Source: Bacillota bacterium (GTDB lineage Bacteria > Bacillota > Clostridia > Lachnospirales > Lachnospiraceae). From it: a stretch of 64,000 bases of DNA. How positions within the stretch are numbered: the first letter of the stretch is position 1; each line of letters starts with the position of its first letter. Both the position numbers and the translations under genes were made by a program. The stretch lies in the NCBI GenBank assembly GCA_023415055.1, contig JAEZLZ010000058.1, forward strand, positions 131,406 to 195,405, read 5' to 3'. Shown here piece by piece: positions 43,310 to 53,093 of this stretch. Under the pieces are notes generated by a model that did not search any database, had not been told where the DNA came from, and saw only the letters and a program-made list of their open reading frames with translations.

Positions 43310-44971
43310 TTATTTACCGGTATATCTTGCATAGGCATCGGTATAGATCTGAATCAATCTCTCTAAGCCCATCGCATTCAGCTGCTCTACATAAGCGTCC
43401 CAGCCTTCGTCAATTCCGCCCTCAGTAATCCACTGTGCACGCGTACTCTCCACATATTTATCAATATCCGCGGTCAGAGTAGGACGTTCCTCATTCTCTT
43501 CATTCGTAAACATAACACTGGGATAAGGAGTAGTAACCGTGCTTTCGCCTAATTTGCTGAGTTCCACCTTCAAACCATCTCCGCTGGTAGGGGAAAGCTT
43601 AATCTTATCCTGGAAGTCCTTGCTCACATACTTAGGACCGAAGTCACGAAGACTGGAGTCCCAATACCAGGCATCTGCACTTGTTCCTTCCGGTGGGTTA
43701 TTCAGCTCATAGGTTCCGTCTGCATTCTTCGTGATAACTGTACCGATTCCGCCCCAGAAGTTCTGAATACTTGCTTCACCTGTATAGAATTGATCGATCC
43801 AGCGTGCAGCAACTTCAGGATTCTTGCAAAACGATGTAATCATTGCTTCATTTCTCATGATACTGGATACACCATTCGGATCACCGCCGGTATATGCCTT
43901 GCCATCCGGTCCGGTAATTGGTGCGATAACTTCATATTCTGAGGACCAGATACCGAAGTTAGAATCCGGCGTCCATGCATATTCCAGACCAACTCTTGAC
44001 ACATTCGGATCCTGGCGTTTTGCGGACAACATGGAATCATCCTGTGTAAATGCTTCCTGATCGATGATACCTTCAGAATATAATTTATTGAGCCATTTGA
44101 TTCCTTCCTTGTACTGAGCAGAGGTAGGATAGTAGGTCAGAGAATTATCGGTATTAACCATCATCTTATAACCATTGATATCAGTGATGCCAAAAGGATT
44201 CAGAAGGTCCATGGATACACCCTTCGAACCGGAGATCGGAATCTCATCATTCGGATCACCGTTGCCATTGGCATCCTGATCCTTGAAGGCCTTCAGCACG
44301 GTATACAGCTCATCCACAGTAGTAGGTACTGAAAGTCCCAGATTATCCAGCCACTTCTTATTGATGATTGGTTGATTACAGGAAACCGGTCGTTTCGGAA
44401 GATTTTTACCGAAGGAATACATCTTTCCGTCGGGGAAGGTAGTTACCTTCTTTAATTCAGGCATTTCCTCCAGTGCTGCCTTATAATTGGGCATATATTG
44501 ATCAACCAAGTCGTCTAACGGAAGGAAGTAATCCAAATTATTAATAATATCTGCATCGTTAAAGGTCTGGAAACCAAAGATAATATCCGGCAATTCACCG
44601 CTTGCCAAAAGAATACCCTTTTGCTCGCTCCAATCATTCAAGGATTGAACCTGCCATTCAATTTCAACATTCGAATCCTTCGCCAGCTGTGTCAGGAACT
44701 CATTGTTTTTAAAGCTGTCACCCATATTACCCCAACGGGTTGTAAGTACGGTAAGTTTCACTGGTTCATCTACAATCGGCATTCCGGTTTCATGAAAGCC
44801 GTCACTTGCTGCCGGTGCTTCTGTTGCTGTTGTTTTACTGCTCTCTCCGGTTTGTTCTTCTTCTTGGGTTGTGGTATCCTTCGCTTTACAACCGGCCAAT
44901 GTAAAAATCATTACCACCACAAGTATTAAACTGATCAGCTGTCTCATTGTGGTTGCCACACTTTTTTTCAT
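43310..44971 (-). CDS. CUT1 ABC transporter solute-binding lipoprotein
   Basis: 553 residues, the large LipO type used for oligosaccharides. The lipobox is FTLAGC (Cys28), and a Thr/Glu-rich linker follows. The body has PVKLTVLTTRWGNMGDSF and DLPDIIFGF-like GELPDIIFGF near residue 130. It binds substrate for the two permeases encoded upstream. No ATPase gene is present, so a shared MsmX-type ATPase elsewhere probably powers it. Confidence 0.92.
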   Translation of the reverse strand: MKKSVATTMRQLISLILVVVMIFTLAGCKAKDTTTQEEEQTGESSKTTATEAPAASDGFHETGMPIVDEPVKLTVLTTRWGNMGDSFKNNEFLTQLAKDSNVEIEWQVQSLNDWSEQKGILLASGELPDIIFGFQTFNDADIINNLDYFLPLDDLVDQYMPNYKAALEEMPELKKVTTFPDGKMYSFGKNLPKRPVSCNQPIINKKWLDNLGLSVPTTVDELYTVLKAFKDQDANGNGDPNDEIPISGSKGVSMDLLNPFGITDINGYKMMVNTDNSLTYYPTSAQYKEGIKWLNKLYSEGIIDQEAFTQDDSMLSAKRQDPNVSRVGLEYAWTPDSNFGIWSSEYEVIAPITGPDGKAYTGGDPNGVSSIMRNEAMITSFCKNPEVAARWIDQFYTGEASIQNFWGGIGTVITKNADGTYELNNPPEGTSADAWYWDSSLRDFGPKYVSKDFQDKIKLSPTSGDGLKVELSKLGESTVTTPYPSVMFTNEENEERPTLTADIDKYVESTRAQWITEGGIDEGWDAYVEQLNAMGLERLIQIYTDAYARYTGK

Positions 44972-45086
44972 AACTTATCCTCCTTCATTCATATGCTATG
45001 CCTGGGTTATTCCCAATGCACCGCGTTGTTACTTTTTATCCCTAAGGGTACGCCGCTAGCCTGCGTCCCCAAAGCGCTAAATCACC

Positions 45087-45986
45087 TCATCCCTTGACGG
45101 CACCAATCATAACACCTTGATTAAAGTGCTTCTGTACAAAGGGATATATACACAAAATAGGAAGCGTAGATACGATAATCACTGAATATCTCATCAGATT
45201 TGACAATCTCAGTGCGATTTGCATCGCCTCCCCGCTGCCAAAGGACATCTGAAGATTATTCGTAATCAGAATGTTTCTCAAAATAAGCTGTAACGGGTAT
45301 TTATCAGTGTCTTTGATATAAATCAAAGCATTAAAATAGGAATTCCACATACCCACCGCTGTCCATAAGGCAATTACCGCAATAACTGCCTTCGATAATG
45401 GAAGTACAATTCTCATGAAGTAATAGAGATTGCCGCAACCGTCAATTTTTGCTGCATCATTCAACTCTTCCGGGATATTTGTCTGGAAGAAGGTTCTTGC
45501 AACGATAATGTGATATACAACAACCGAGAACGGTAATACCATAACCGTGAAAGTATTATACAGGTGGAAGTCTTTTATCGTCAGATAGGTAGGGATCAGA
45601 CCGCCGTTAAAAAACATGGTAAATACGAACATTAAGGTAAAAAATTTTCTACCCACCAAATCCTTTCTGGATAAAGCATAAGCAGCAAGAATGTTAACAA
45701 ATAAGCCAACCAGTGTACCTATCACAGTATAAAGGATCGTATTACGGTATCCTGTCCAAATCTCCTGATGACGTAGCAGCTCTTTATAGCCATCCAGGGT
45801 GAACTTTACCGGCAGGAACCATACCTGACCATTCGCAACTGCTGATGGATCACTAAAGGATGCTATGATAACGAAATAAAGTGGGTAAAGAACGATTAGC
45901 ATAATGAGCCCGGAGAGCAGGTATAGCAACAAATTAAAGCTTTTGTCTCTGTGACTAAGTTTTATCTTATTAGATTTAAGTTCCAT
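45087..45986 (-). CDS. CUT1 ABC transporter permease 2 (LplC/YtcP-like)
   Basis: 299 residues from the ATG at 45986 with AAAGGAA about ten bases upstream; a frame extension to 46019 overlaps the preceding gene and lacks a site. Six membrane segments; the EAA loop reads NIPEELNDAAKIDGCGNLYYF. The C terminus ends FNQGVMIGAVKG, the standard end of LplC proteins. It pairs with the LplB-like permease gene directly upstream. Confidence 0.93.
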   Translation of the reverse strand: MELKSNKIKLSHRDKSFNLLLYLLSGLIMLIVLYPLYFVIIASFSDPSAVANGQVWFLPVKFTLDGYKELLRHQEIWTGYRNTILYTVIGTLVGLFVNILAAYALSRKDLVGRKFFTLMFVFTMFFNGGLIPTYLTIKDFHLYNTFTVMVLPFSVVVYHIIVARTFFQTNIPEELNDAAKIDGCGNLYYFMRIVLPLSKAVIAVIALWTAVGMWNSYFNALIYIKDTDKYPLQLILRNILITNNLQMSFGSGEAMQIALRLSNLMRYSVIIVSTLPILCIYPFVQKHFNQGVMIGAVKG

Positions 45987-46012
45987 ATGGTTTCTGTTCC
46001 TTTCTTTTATTT

Positions 46013-46951
46013 TTACCACAGACTGTTTTCACTCATCTTCTTTGATATTCGATTGACCAAAATTAATAAGGTAAAGTTGACAATTGTGCTAAATAGGTTA
46101 ATTGCTGCGGAATAGCTGTACTGCGTATTAATTACACCGATCTTATATACATAAGTAGAAATTACTTCACTGCTTGCTATGTTCAGATCGTTCTGCATCA
46201 GATAAACCTTTTCAAATCCCACGCTCATAAGACCCCCGGCTCTCAGGATCAGCATGATTACCGCAGTTGGAATCAGCATCGGAATATCGATAAAGCGAAT
46301 CTTCTGCATGCTGGTAGCACCATCAACTGTCGCTGCTTCATATAGACTCGGATCGATACCGGACAACGCTGCGATGTATAAGATGCTGTCCCACCCAGTA
46401 TTCTGCCAGACATCAGACCAGACATAAAGGTGCTTAAAGGCACCGCTGGAGCCCATCAGATTCGGAGCTTCTACTCCGATCAGCTCACAGATCGAACCAA
46501 ACACACCACTTCCGGGAGACAGGATCAATGTAATCAGACCAACCACTACCACGGTTGAGATAAAATGCGGCAAATAAGTCACCGTCTGGAATAACCGCTT
46601 ATATTTACCGTTTCTCATCTGATTGATACCAAGTGCCAAAATAATTGGAACAGGAAATACCAGCATACTGTACAAGGTAATGGTCAAGGTATTTTTTATC
46701 GTGGTTGAGAACTGGTAAGAAACAAAAAACTTCCTAAAATATTTAAAAATCGGATCGGCCCACTCACTTCCCAAGATTCCATTCAGTGCTTTATAATCCT
46801 TGAATGCAATCAGCACACCATACATAGGGCGATAGGTAAATAGAATTAAAAGTATGGTTGCTGGAAGGAGCATTAGGTACAATCCCCAATTTCTTCGAAT
46901 TCTTATCCACAAATCAAGTGATGAGCCTTTTCTCTTATTGATTGATTTCAC
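46013..46951 (-). CDS. CUT1 ABC transporter permease 1 (LplB-like)
   Basis: 312 residues from a GTG at 46951 with GGAGG seven bases upstream. RRNWGLYLMLLPATILLILF is the first membrane segment and IDPSLYEAATVDGATSMQKI the EAA coupling loop; MSENSLW is the family-typical C terminus. It is the first intact gene of the LacI-controlled operon, downstream of the GH13 relic. Confidence 0.94.
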   Translation of the reverse strand: MKSINKRKGSSLDLWIRIRRNWGLYLMLLPATILLILFTYRPMYGVLIAFKDYKALNGILGSEWADPIFKYFRKFFVSYQFSTTIKNTLTITLYSMLVFPVPIILALGINQMRNGKYKRLFQTVTYLPHFISTVVVVGLITLILSPGSGVFGSICELIGVEAPNLMGSSGAFKHLYVWSDVWQNTGWDSILYIAALSGIDPSLYEAATVDGATSMQKIRFIDIPMLIPTAVIMLILRAGGLMSVGFEKVYLMQNDLNIASSEVISTYVYKIGVINTQYSYSAAINLFSTIVNFTLLILVNRISKKMSENSLW

Positions 46952-47003
46952 AAGGGTACCTCCTATTGATTAATTCTTTCCATAAATATAAGATGCATCG
47001 CAA

Positions 47004-47284
47004 TCACTTCGCTTTCGCAATTTGGATCAGTTCTTCCATATCCTTCTAGGTTCCGAATTTCGGATCAATATCCATATAATCCGAGATATCATAACCGTTG
47101 TCATCCTAAGGTGATTGATTTACGGGTGACCGCCATATTGCGTTAATACCTAACTGCTCCAGATCATCAAGCTTTGATATTATTCCCTGCAAATCACCAA
47201 TCCATCACCGTTGCTATCCATAAAGCTTCGGGGATAGATCTGATAAACAACCGCTTTTTGCCACCATTTTTCTTCTTTCATCAT
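47004..47284 (-). pseudogene. GH13 alpha-glucosidase remnant (5' end only)
   Basis: The frame opens MKEEKWWQKAVVYQIYPRSF and MDSNGDG, the invariant start of oligo-1,6-glucosidases. A one-base deletion after GDG shifts it; the other frame continues GDLQGIISKLDDLEQLGINA, then DNGYDISDYMDIDPKFGT, with two in-frame TAG codons and a TGA at 47004. Only about 95 of some 555 codons remain. It sits between the operon promoter and the permease genes and was evidently the original first gene. Confidence 0.92.
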
Positions 47285-47353
47285 AATTTTCCATAGACGA
47301 GGGTTATAATTAACACAACGTCATGAATTTCACTATATCTCAACGTTAAAATT

Positions 47354-47403
47354 AGTGTTATCGTTAACACTTTCATATTATCACTGCGTTTTCTATTTGT
47401 CAA
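47354..47403 (-). promoter_or_regulatory. Promoter and LacI-type operator O1 of the GH31/CUT1 operon
   Basis: On the minus strand TTGACA (plus 47398-47403), 17-bp spacer and TAATAT (plus 47375-47380). The near-palindrome AGTGTTATCGTTAACACT (47354-47371), with the central CG of LacI-family sites, covers the predicted start point. Confidence 0.85.
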
Positions 47404-47496
47404 TAATATTTTGTGCATTATAAATATTTTACGAGTGTAATATATCTATTTTTTGACATATATGATCATACGTTTATTTATATGTTACATGCTTAG

Positions 47497-47510
47497 TGAT
47501 ATCGTTATCA
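47497..47510. promoter_or_regulatory. LacI-type operator O2
   Basis: TGATATCGTTATCA matches the pattern TG-N-TA-N-CG-N-TA-N-CA with one asymmetric position. It is midway between the two divergent promoters. Confidence 0.75.
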
Positions 47511-47585
47511 TATATTGTGCTAAAGCAGTCCATTCTCGCACAAAGTTACATTTCTATTTTTGGTACAAATTTCAAATATTATCTA

Positions 47586-47614
47586 TTGCATTATCCATTT
47601 TAATTCGATATAAT
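47586..47614 (+). promoter_or_regulatory. Promoter of the LacI regulator gene
   Basis: TTGCAT (47586-47591), 17-bp spacer, TATAAT (47609-47614). Confidence 0.8.
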
Positions 47615-47637
47615 GTATTTTATCAGATAAATCATCA

Positions 47638-47651
47638 TGTTATCGTTATCA
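47638..47651. promoter_or_regulatory. LacI-type operator O3
   Basis: TGTTATCGTTATCA has the same pattern as O1 and O2 and lies between the start point and the AAGGAG site of the lacI-type gene, so it should give autorepression. Confidence 0.75.
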
Positions 47652-47664
47652 TTAAGGAGCGCAT

Positions 47665-48663
47665 ATGGTTACTTTAAAAGATATAGCAAAGGAAGCCGGA
47701 GTAAGTGTAATGACCGTATCTCGTGTCGTGAACCGGAATTATTCCAAGGTTTCCGAAGACAACATCAATAAGATTCAGGAAATTATTAATAAATACGGGT
47801 ATGTACCGAATTCGTCCGCCCGCAGTCTGTCCTCCCGATCATCAAGGATTATTTCCGTTATCATACAGGGCAGCCACAACGCATTGGAATCGCCCTATAA
47901 TGCAACCATGTTGGGTAATATCGTCCAGCAGCTGCAGATTCGCGATTATAATCCGATGGTTCATTTTATAGACAAGTATTCCGAGGTCACAAAGCATTTA
48001 CAGTCCTGGAACGCGGAGGGTGCCATTTTTCTAGGTACTTTCGATTCCGATATCCAGCAGATACAAGCAGACAATAAGATTCCTCTTGTGTTTACCGACA
48101 GTTATAGCAGCATCCGCCAGGTGAACAACATCGGCATTGACGATTACAAGGGCGGCGCACTGGCTGCACAGCATTTCCTTGATTTCGGTCACCAAAGCTT
48201 TGCTTTTATCTCTCCCTATCTTAGTGTCAGTCAACTGATACAGCAACGATATCAGGGCTTTCTGGATACTCTGTCAAAGACGGGGCTTGAGTCAAATTCA
48301 TGTCAAGTAATTGAGACACTTGATATGACCGATGCTGTGAATCAGATCTGCTCTCACAAAAAGGCGATCACTGCAATTTTCGTGCCTGCGGACAATAACG
48401 CCGTTGAGATCATTGATATCCTAAAACGAAGGGGATATCATATACCGGAGGACTATTCCGTCATCGGATTTGATAACCTGCCCATTGGTAAGTATATTAC
48501 TCCTCGGCTGACCACCATCTCTCAGGACATCAATCAGAAAGCCCAATATGCTCTTGATGTTTTGTTCCAACATTTGAAGGATCCGAGCCTGCCAACTCAG
48601 AACATGGTATTGAATGTTGAATTAATCGCACGGGAATCCGTACACGACCGAAGAAGAAGATAA
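47665..48663 (+). CDS. LacI family transcriptional regulator
   Basis: 332 residues. MVTLKDIAKEAGVSVMTVSR with VVNRNYSKVSEDNINKI is the helix-turn-helix and hinge (1-58). The periplasmic-binding-like sensor follows, with FTDSYSSIRQVNNIGIDDYK, and SVIGFDNLPIGKYITPRLTT near residue 270. It is divergent from the CUT1-GH31 operon, and three matching operators lie between. The inducer is probably an imported oligosaccharide or its product. Confidence 0.95.
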   Translation: MVTLKDIAKEAGVSVMTVSRVVNRNYSKVSEDNINKIQEIINKYGYVPNSSARSLSSRSSRIISVIIQGSHNALESPYNATMLGNIVQQLQIRDYNPMVHFIDKYSEVTKHLQSWNAEGAIFLGTFDSDIQQIQADNKIPLVFTDSYSSIRQVNNIGIDDYKGGALAAQHFLDFGHQSFAFISPYLSVSQLIQQRYQGFLDTLSKTGLESNSCQVIETLDMTDAVNQICSHKKAITAIFVPADNNAVEIIDILKRRGYHIPEDYSVIGFDNLPIGKYITPRLTTISQDINQKAQYALDVLFQHLKDPSLPTQNMVLNVELIARESVHDRRRR

Positions 48664-48700
48664 ACGATAGAAAATACGCTTCGCAAACCTTCTATTGTCA
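48662..48700 (+). repeat. 39-bp hairpin repeat, copy 1
   Basis: AAACGATAGAAAATACGC begins a 39-base element immediately at the lacI-type stop. ATAGAA and TTCTAT arms close around ACGCTTCGC. A second copy, 34 of 39 identical, is at 59768-59806. Confidence 0.75.
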
Positions 48701-48709
48701 TGAATTGAT

Positions 48710-48758
48710 AATGCCAGACGTATTCGAACGAATATATTCGATAACGACTGGCATTTTT
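48710..48758 (+). terminator. Terminator after the LacI regulator gene
   Basis: AATGCCAG (48710-48717) pairs with CTGGCATT (48748-48755), with inner CGAATATATTCG-type pairing, followed by TTT. Confidence 0.88.
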
Positions 48759-48889
48759 ATATTGTATTTATGCAGTATAGGATTATACTTCCAAAGGATA
48801 AGACAAGCATAGCACGGTATATCTTACTATTTCAGAGCACTCCGGCAGCAATATCATATCCCTAAATTACATAGGAGCAACGCACACCG

Positions 48890-50662
48890 TCAAGCCTCGA
48901 GTGTCGCTTTGATCCTTCTGACACCAGCCGAGGAGGCTTCCTCCTTAAGCAGGATGAATCTGCCCAGCTCTCCGGTACTTACAGCGTGTGGTCCGCCACA
49001 GATTTCTTTTGAATATCCAGGTATCGTATAAACCTTCACGACATCATCATACTTATGATCAAATATACCGATTGCCCCAGCTTCTCTTGCGGCTTCCAAG
49101 GAAATCTCTTCGCATATTACATCGATTCGTTTGTCGATGGCTTCATTTACGATCCGTGCTACCTCATCAAGCTCCTCCTGCTTTAATTTTCGATCGAAGG
49201 AAAAGTCAAACCGCAGCCGCTCCTCTGTGATATTACTTCCTCTCTGATATACCTCATCGCCCAACACTTTTCTTAAGGCACTATTCAGCAGATGAGTCGC
49301 GGTATGCAATCTGGCAGTCTGAATTCCGGTATCAGCTAAGCCACCTTTAAATTTACCCTCCGCACCCTGCCTTGATTTCTGTTGATGCTCCAGAAATTTT
49401 TTCCGGAAGCCTTCGATGTCCACCTCAATTCCTCTTTCCTTTGCAAGCTCGGTGGTGAACTCAATAGGGAATCCAAACGTATCAAACAATCGAAAAGCAA
49501 GCTCATCATCTAATCGCTCTCCCTCCGTTAATAAGGAGAAATATTTCTCCGCCTTCTTTAGTCCGGTATCAAGGGTTTTTCCGAATAGCACATACTCTCT
49601 TTCTATCTGTTCCAGGATAAAGCTCTGATTCACTTCCAGTTCACTATATACTCCTTTATATTGCCGAATGATGAGCAAGGCCAAATTGCAAAGTATGTTT
49701 TCCTTAATTCCAAGTTTTTTTGTTATACGGATCGTCCTTCGAATCAATCTCCTCAATATATAACCCTGCTCTGTGTTCGAAGGTGTCAGCTTCTTTGCGT
49801 CACCCAGGATAAATGCAATTGTTCGGATATGCTCGCAAATGATACGAAAGTCTCTCTGGTTCTGCGTACCATAGGGAATATCGGTTAAGCTTTTTAACAT
49901 ATCCATAACCGGCACAAAGAGCTCTGTATCATAGACATTGTCCTTGCCGTTCAGGATGGTCAGTACTCGTTCCAGTCCCATTCCAGTATCCACATTCTTT
50001 TGAAGCAGCGGTCGAAAGGAGCCGTCATTTTCTTTCTTGTATTGGAGAAAAACATTGTTCCAGATCTCTACGTATTTGCCACAGTGACAGGCAGGTCCGC
50101 ATTCCCTACCGCAAGGCTCCTTCCCCGTATCATAGAATATCTCGGTATCCGGACCGCAGGGACCTGTCAGCCCTACCGGACCCCACCAGTTCTCTTCGCT
50201 ACCATAGAAGAATATCTGCTCATCGGATAAACCCATGGCTTTCCAAAGCTCTGCCGTCTCATCATCTCTCGCAATTCCTTCCTCGCCTTGAAATACAGTG
50301 ACCGCAATACGTTCCTTAGGAATCCGCAGCTTTGATGTCAAGAATTCAAAGCTGAATGAAATGGATTCCTTCTTGAAGTAATCTCCAAGGGACCAGTTAC
50401 CCAACATCTCAAAAAAAGTAAGATGCGTGTCATCACCCACTTCATCAATATCACAGGTACGAACGCATTTCTGTATATCCACCAGACGGCTGCCTTGCGG
50501 GTGCTTTTCACCCAGCAGATAGGGAACCAGCGGATGCATCCCTGCCGTGGTGAACAGAACGGTAGGATCATTGTCCGGTAATAGTGAGGCTGAGCCAATC
50601 TCCTTATGCCCCCTTTCCTTAAAAAATTCGATGTACATGCTACGTAGTTCTTGTGCTGTCAT
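48890..50662 (-). CDS. alaS: Alanyl-tRNA synthetase, short form lacking the C-Ala domain
   Basis: 590 residues against about 875 for standard AlaRS. Present are the aminoacylation core (FFKERGHKEIGSASLLPDND, FTTAGMHPLVPYL, TFFEMLGNWSLGDYFKKE, NVDTGMGLERV) and the editing domain with HTATHLLNSAL and CGGPHAVSTGEL zinc/editing residues. A Cys-rich insertion (CGRECGPACHCGKYVEIW) is typical of short clostridial forms. The C-terminal oligomerisation domain is absent. It has a T-box with a GCA (Ala) specifier. Probably a second, starvation-induced AlaRS or a natural minimal form. Confidence 0.94.
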   Translation of the reverse strand: MTAQELRSMYIEFFKERGHKEIGSASLLPDNDPTVLFTTAGMHPLVPYLLGEKHPQGSRLVDIQKCVRTCDIDEVGDDTHLTFFEMLGNWSLGDYFKKESISFSFEFLTSKLRIPKERIAVTVFQGEEGIARDDETAELWKAMGLSDEQIFFYGSEENWWGPVGLTGPCGPDTEIFYDTGKEPCGRECGPACHCGKYVEIWNNVFLQYKKENDGSFRPLLQKNVDTGMGLERVLTILNGKDNVYDTELFVPVMDMLKSLTDIPYGTQNQRDFRIICEHIRTIAFILGDAKKLTPSNTEQGYILRRLIRRTIRITKKLGIKENILCNLALLIIRQYKGVYSELEVNQSFILEQIEREYVLFGKTLDTGLKKAEKYFSLLTEGERLDDELAFRLFDTFGFPIEFTTELAKERGIEVDIEGFRKKFLEHQQKSRQGAEGKFKGGLADTGIQTARLHTATHLLNSALRKVLGDEVYQRGSNITEERLRFDFSFDRKLKQEELDEVARIVNEAIDKRIDVICEEISLEAAREAGAIGIFDHKYDDVVKVYTIPGYSKEICGGPHAVSTGELGRFILLKEEASSAGVRRIKATLEA

Positions 50663-50693
50663 TGTATTACTCCTCTCTTATAAAAATTGATAT

Positions 50694-50970
50694 AAAAAAG
50701 CCCTAAGCTGATTTTTTCAGCTTAGGGCGAACGATACTGTCCGTGTTACCACCTAAATTCAAAGGTAAACTTTGCACTCTGTTAGTACAGGGTATTATCC
50801 CGATACCAATTTCCTTTTAACGGCGGAAACTCCGTTGAAGCCTACTAAGATTACTCTGTTCGGTTCACAGCTCCGAGACTGCTTCCACGTTAACTTCGTA
50901 AAGATTCACACCACCATCTTCTCTCTGTGACTTGATTAACGTCTACTCTTTCTCTTCCTAGCCTTTATAT
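50694..50970 (-). ncRNA. T-box leader of alaS (Ala, GCA specifier)
   Basis: On the minus strand the T-box core AGGTGGTAACACGG is at plus 50741-50754. The terminator GCCCTAAGCTG/CAGCTTAGGGC then T6 lies at 50694-50728. The likely specifier GCA is at plus 50880-50882, before CTCGGAGCTGT. Uncharged tRNA-Ala should permit read-through into alaS. Confidence 0.93.
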
Positions 50971-50984
50971 TTTAAATTATTGGT

Positions 50985-51013
50985 AGGATATCATCATTTA
51001 CTGTACATGTCAA
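50985..51013 (-). promoter_or_regulatory. Promoter of the T-box alaS unit
   Basis: TTGACA (plus 51008-51013), 17-bp spacer, TATCCT (plus 50985-50990) on the minus strand. Confidence 0.75.
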
Positions 51014-51240
51014 GATATTTTTATCCATGTTATCATCGATATTTTCCCGCAACAGAGAATACCTAATATCCCGGTCCGCAATTCAGATCATAGTTTTTAT
51101 AACAGATGCATCAAACACAAATAGGCAGTACCAAGAAAGCTCATAACATAATCGTATTCTGTTTCATTATCTTATACAAATTATATACTTACTTTATAAC
51201 AGTTAGGGTACCAAAAACCCCCGGTAATACCGTATACGTA

Positions 51241-53070
51241 TTAATACTTCCCGAATTCAGCATCATTTAATACAATCTTTGCTTTTGAGGCTTCCTTTTC
51301 CTCAGCTGGTAGTCTATTTTTTTTATTCTCCTTATCCGACATTTTCTCGAGCATCTTTAATACCTCTGGGTGAATTATTTCATTTTTACCATGGATATTT
51401 GAATTATTTTTGATTTTAAACTGATTTACTGATTCTTTTAACAGGACTGCCTGGCTGGAAAGCTCTTCACTTGCAGCTGCGCTTTCCTCGGACGTGGCTG
51501 AATTTGCCTGTACCACCTGCGACACCTGCATAATTCCCTGATTAATTTGCGAAATACCGATCGCCTGTTCACTCGATGCATTGGCAATACCACCTACAAG
51601 GTTAGCAACCTGTTCAATCATCTCTACTATTTTATCCAAGGCTTGTGCCGTATCTTTTGCAATTTTGGTACCACTCTCTGACTTTTTAATGGATCCTTCT
51701 ATCATTTCAGTTGTCTCTTTTGCAGCATTGGCCGATCTGGCAGCAAGATTTCTTACCTCTTCCGCTACTACTGCGAAGCCCTTGCCATGCTGTCCTGCTC
51801 TTGCAGCTTCAACCGCTGCATTTAAGGCAAGAATATTGGTCTGGAATGCAATATCATCAATCACTTTAATTACCTTGGAAATATTGGTTGAGGATTCGTT
51901 GATTTCATCCATCGCCTTCAGCATTTCCCGCATCTGAGAATTTCCCTGTTCTGCATTCGATTTTGCATTTTCCGCAAGCTCATTTGCCTGATTTGCATTA
52001 TGTGCGTTCGTCTCTGTCTGAGAAGCAATTTCTTCTATGGACGCGGTTAGCTCTTCTATCGAGCTGGATTGCTCTGTTGCTCCTTGAGCAAGTAGTACAC
52101 TGGAATCCGATACCTGTTTTGAACCTACTTCAACCTGCTCTGCTGCAATATAAATGTTAGAGAGGATTTCATTATTCTTCCTAACCAATTCAGACAACTT
52201 GTTACCAAGCAGATCTTCAGCAGAACTGATTGGCACCTCTATCGTAAGGTCTCCGTCTGCTATCTTTTCCGCAGACAGTGCCTGATTGCGAATATTCTCT
52301 ATCATTTTCTCAAAAGATGCTGTAAGGCTTCCGATCTCATCTTTGCTCTCTGACTTTATATCGACATTCACATCTCCCAGTGCAAGTTTATTTGCCGCTT
52401 CCACCATCTTTCCGATTGGCTTGCCGATGATACGGGAGATATAAATACCGAGAACGATCGAAATAACCACTCCCACAAAAATCAATATAATCATTATTAA
52501 TATTGCTTTTTGAGCCATATTATCATTCTGTAATGACTGCTGCTCTGCATCTGCAGCACAATTCTTCATTAAGGTAAGAAAATTACTTCTAAGCTCATCA
52601 CCCAATTCCTTGCTGTCGACTAAGATTACTTTCTTTGCTTCCTCATACTGCCCGGCATCATTATAGTTAACTACTTCCTGCATATATTCCTTATATTCTT
52701 CCCAGTTCACTGCCATTTCTTCAAAAAAAGCCATATCTTCTTCATGTACCACGGTACCTTTATATTTTAGAGACAACTCATCAATACTGCTGCACAAATC
52801 GTTAATTTTAGTAACACATTCTGCTTTCTCTTCTTCTGTCTCCACTATAGTTAGCTTTAAAGCATCGTATCTTAGACGTTCAAAACTTGCATTCGAATCC
52901 CCTGCATAAGCAATACCTAATGTGTTTTTTTCAAATAATGAAGTATCCGCATTATTAATCTTCAAAATATTTATCAGTCCAACACCACCAACAATTGCCG
53001 CGATGAGTGCTACTACAAGAAAGCCCATAATCAGCTTTACTGCTATTCTTAAATTTTTATACCATTTCAT
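51241..53070 (-). CDS. Methyl-accepting chemotaxis protein
   Basis: 609 residues with the same plan as the MCP at 13.1 kb: TM1 (about 11-31), four-helix sensor, TM2 (about 190-212), HAMP, signalling hairpin with DIAFQTNILALNAAVEAARA and a matching tail ending NDAEFGKY. The extracellular sensor halves differ, so the two probably sense different cues. It is last in cheA-cheW-MCP. Confidence 0.94.
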   Translation of the reverse strand: MKWYKNLRIAVKLIMGFLVVALIAAIVGGVGLINILKINNADTSLFEKNTLGIAYAGDSNASFERLRYDALKLTIVETEEEKAECVTKINDLCSSIDELSLKYKGTVVHEEDMAFFEEMAVNWEEYKEYMQEVVNYNDAGQYEEAKKVILVDSKELGDELRSNFLTLMKNCAADAEQQSLQNDNMAQKAILIMIILIFVGVVISIVLGIYISRIIGKPIGKMVEAANKLALGDVNVDIKSESKDEIGSLTASFEKMIENIRNQALSAEKIADGDLTIEVPISSAEDLLGNKLSELVRKNNEILSNIYIAAEQVEVGSKQVSDSSVLLAQGATEQSSSIEELTASIEEIASQTETNAHNANQANELAENAKSNAEQGNSQMREMLKAMDEINESSTNISKVIKVIDDIAFQTNILALNAAVEAARAGQHGKGFAVVAEEVRNLAARSANAAKETTEMIEGSIKKSESGTKIAKDTAQALDKIVEMIEQVANLVGGIANASSEQAIGISQINQGIMQVSQVVQANSATSEESAAASEELSSQAVLLKESVNQFKIKNNSNIHGKNEIIHPEVLKMLEKMSDKENKKNRLPAEEKEASKAKIVLNDAEFGKY

Positions 53071-53093
53071 ACTAATCCCTCCATATCATCGGT

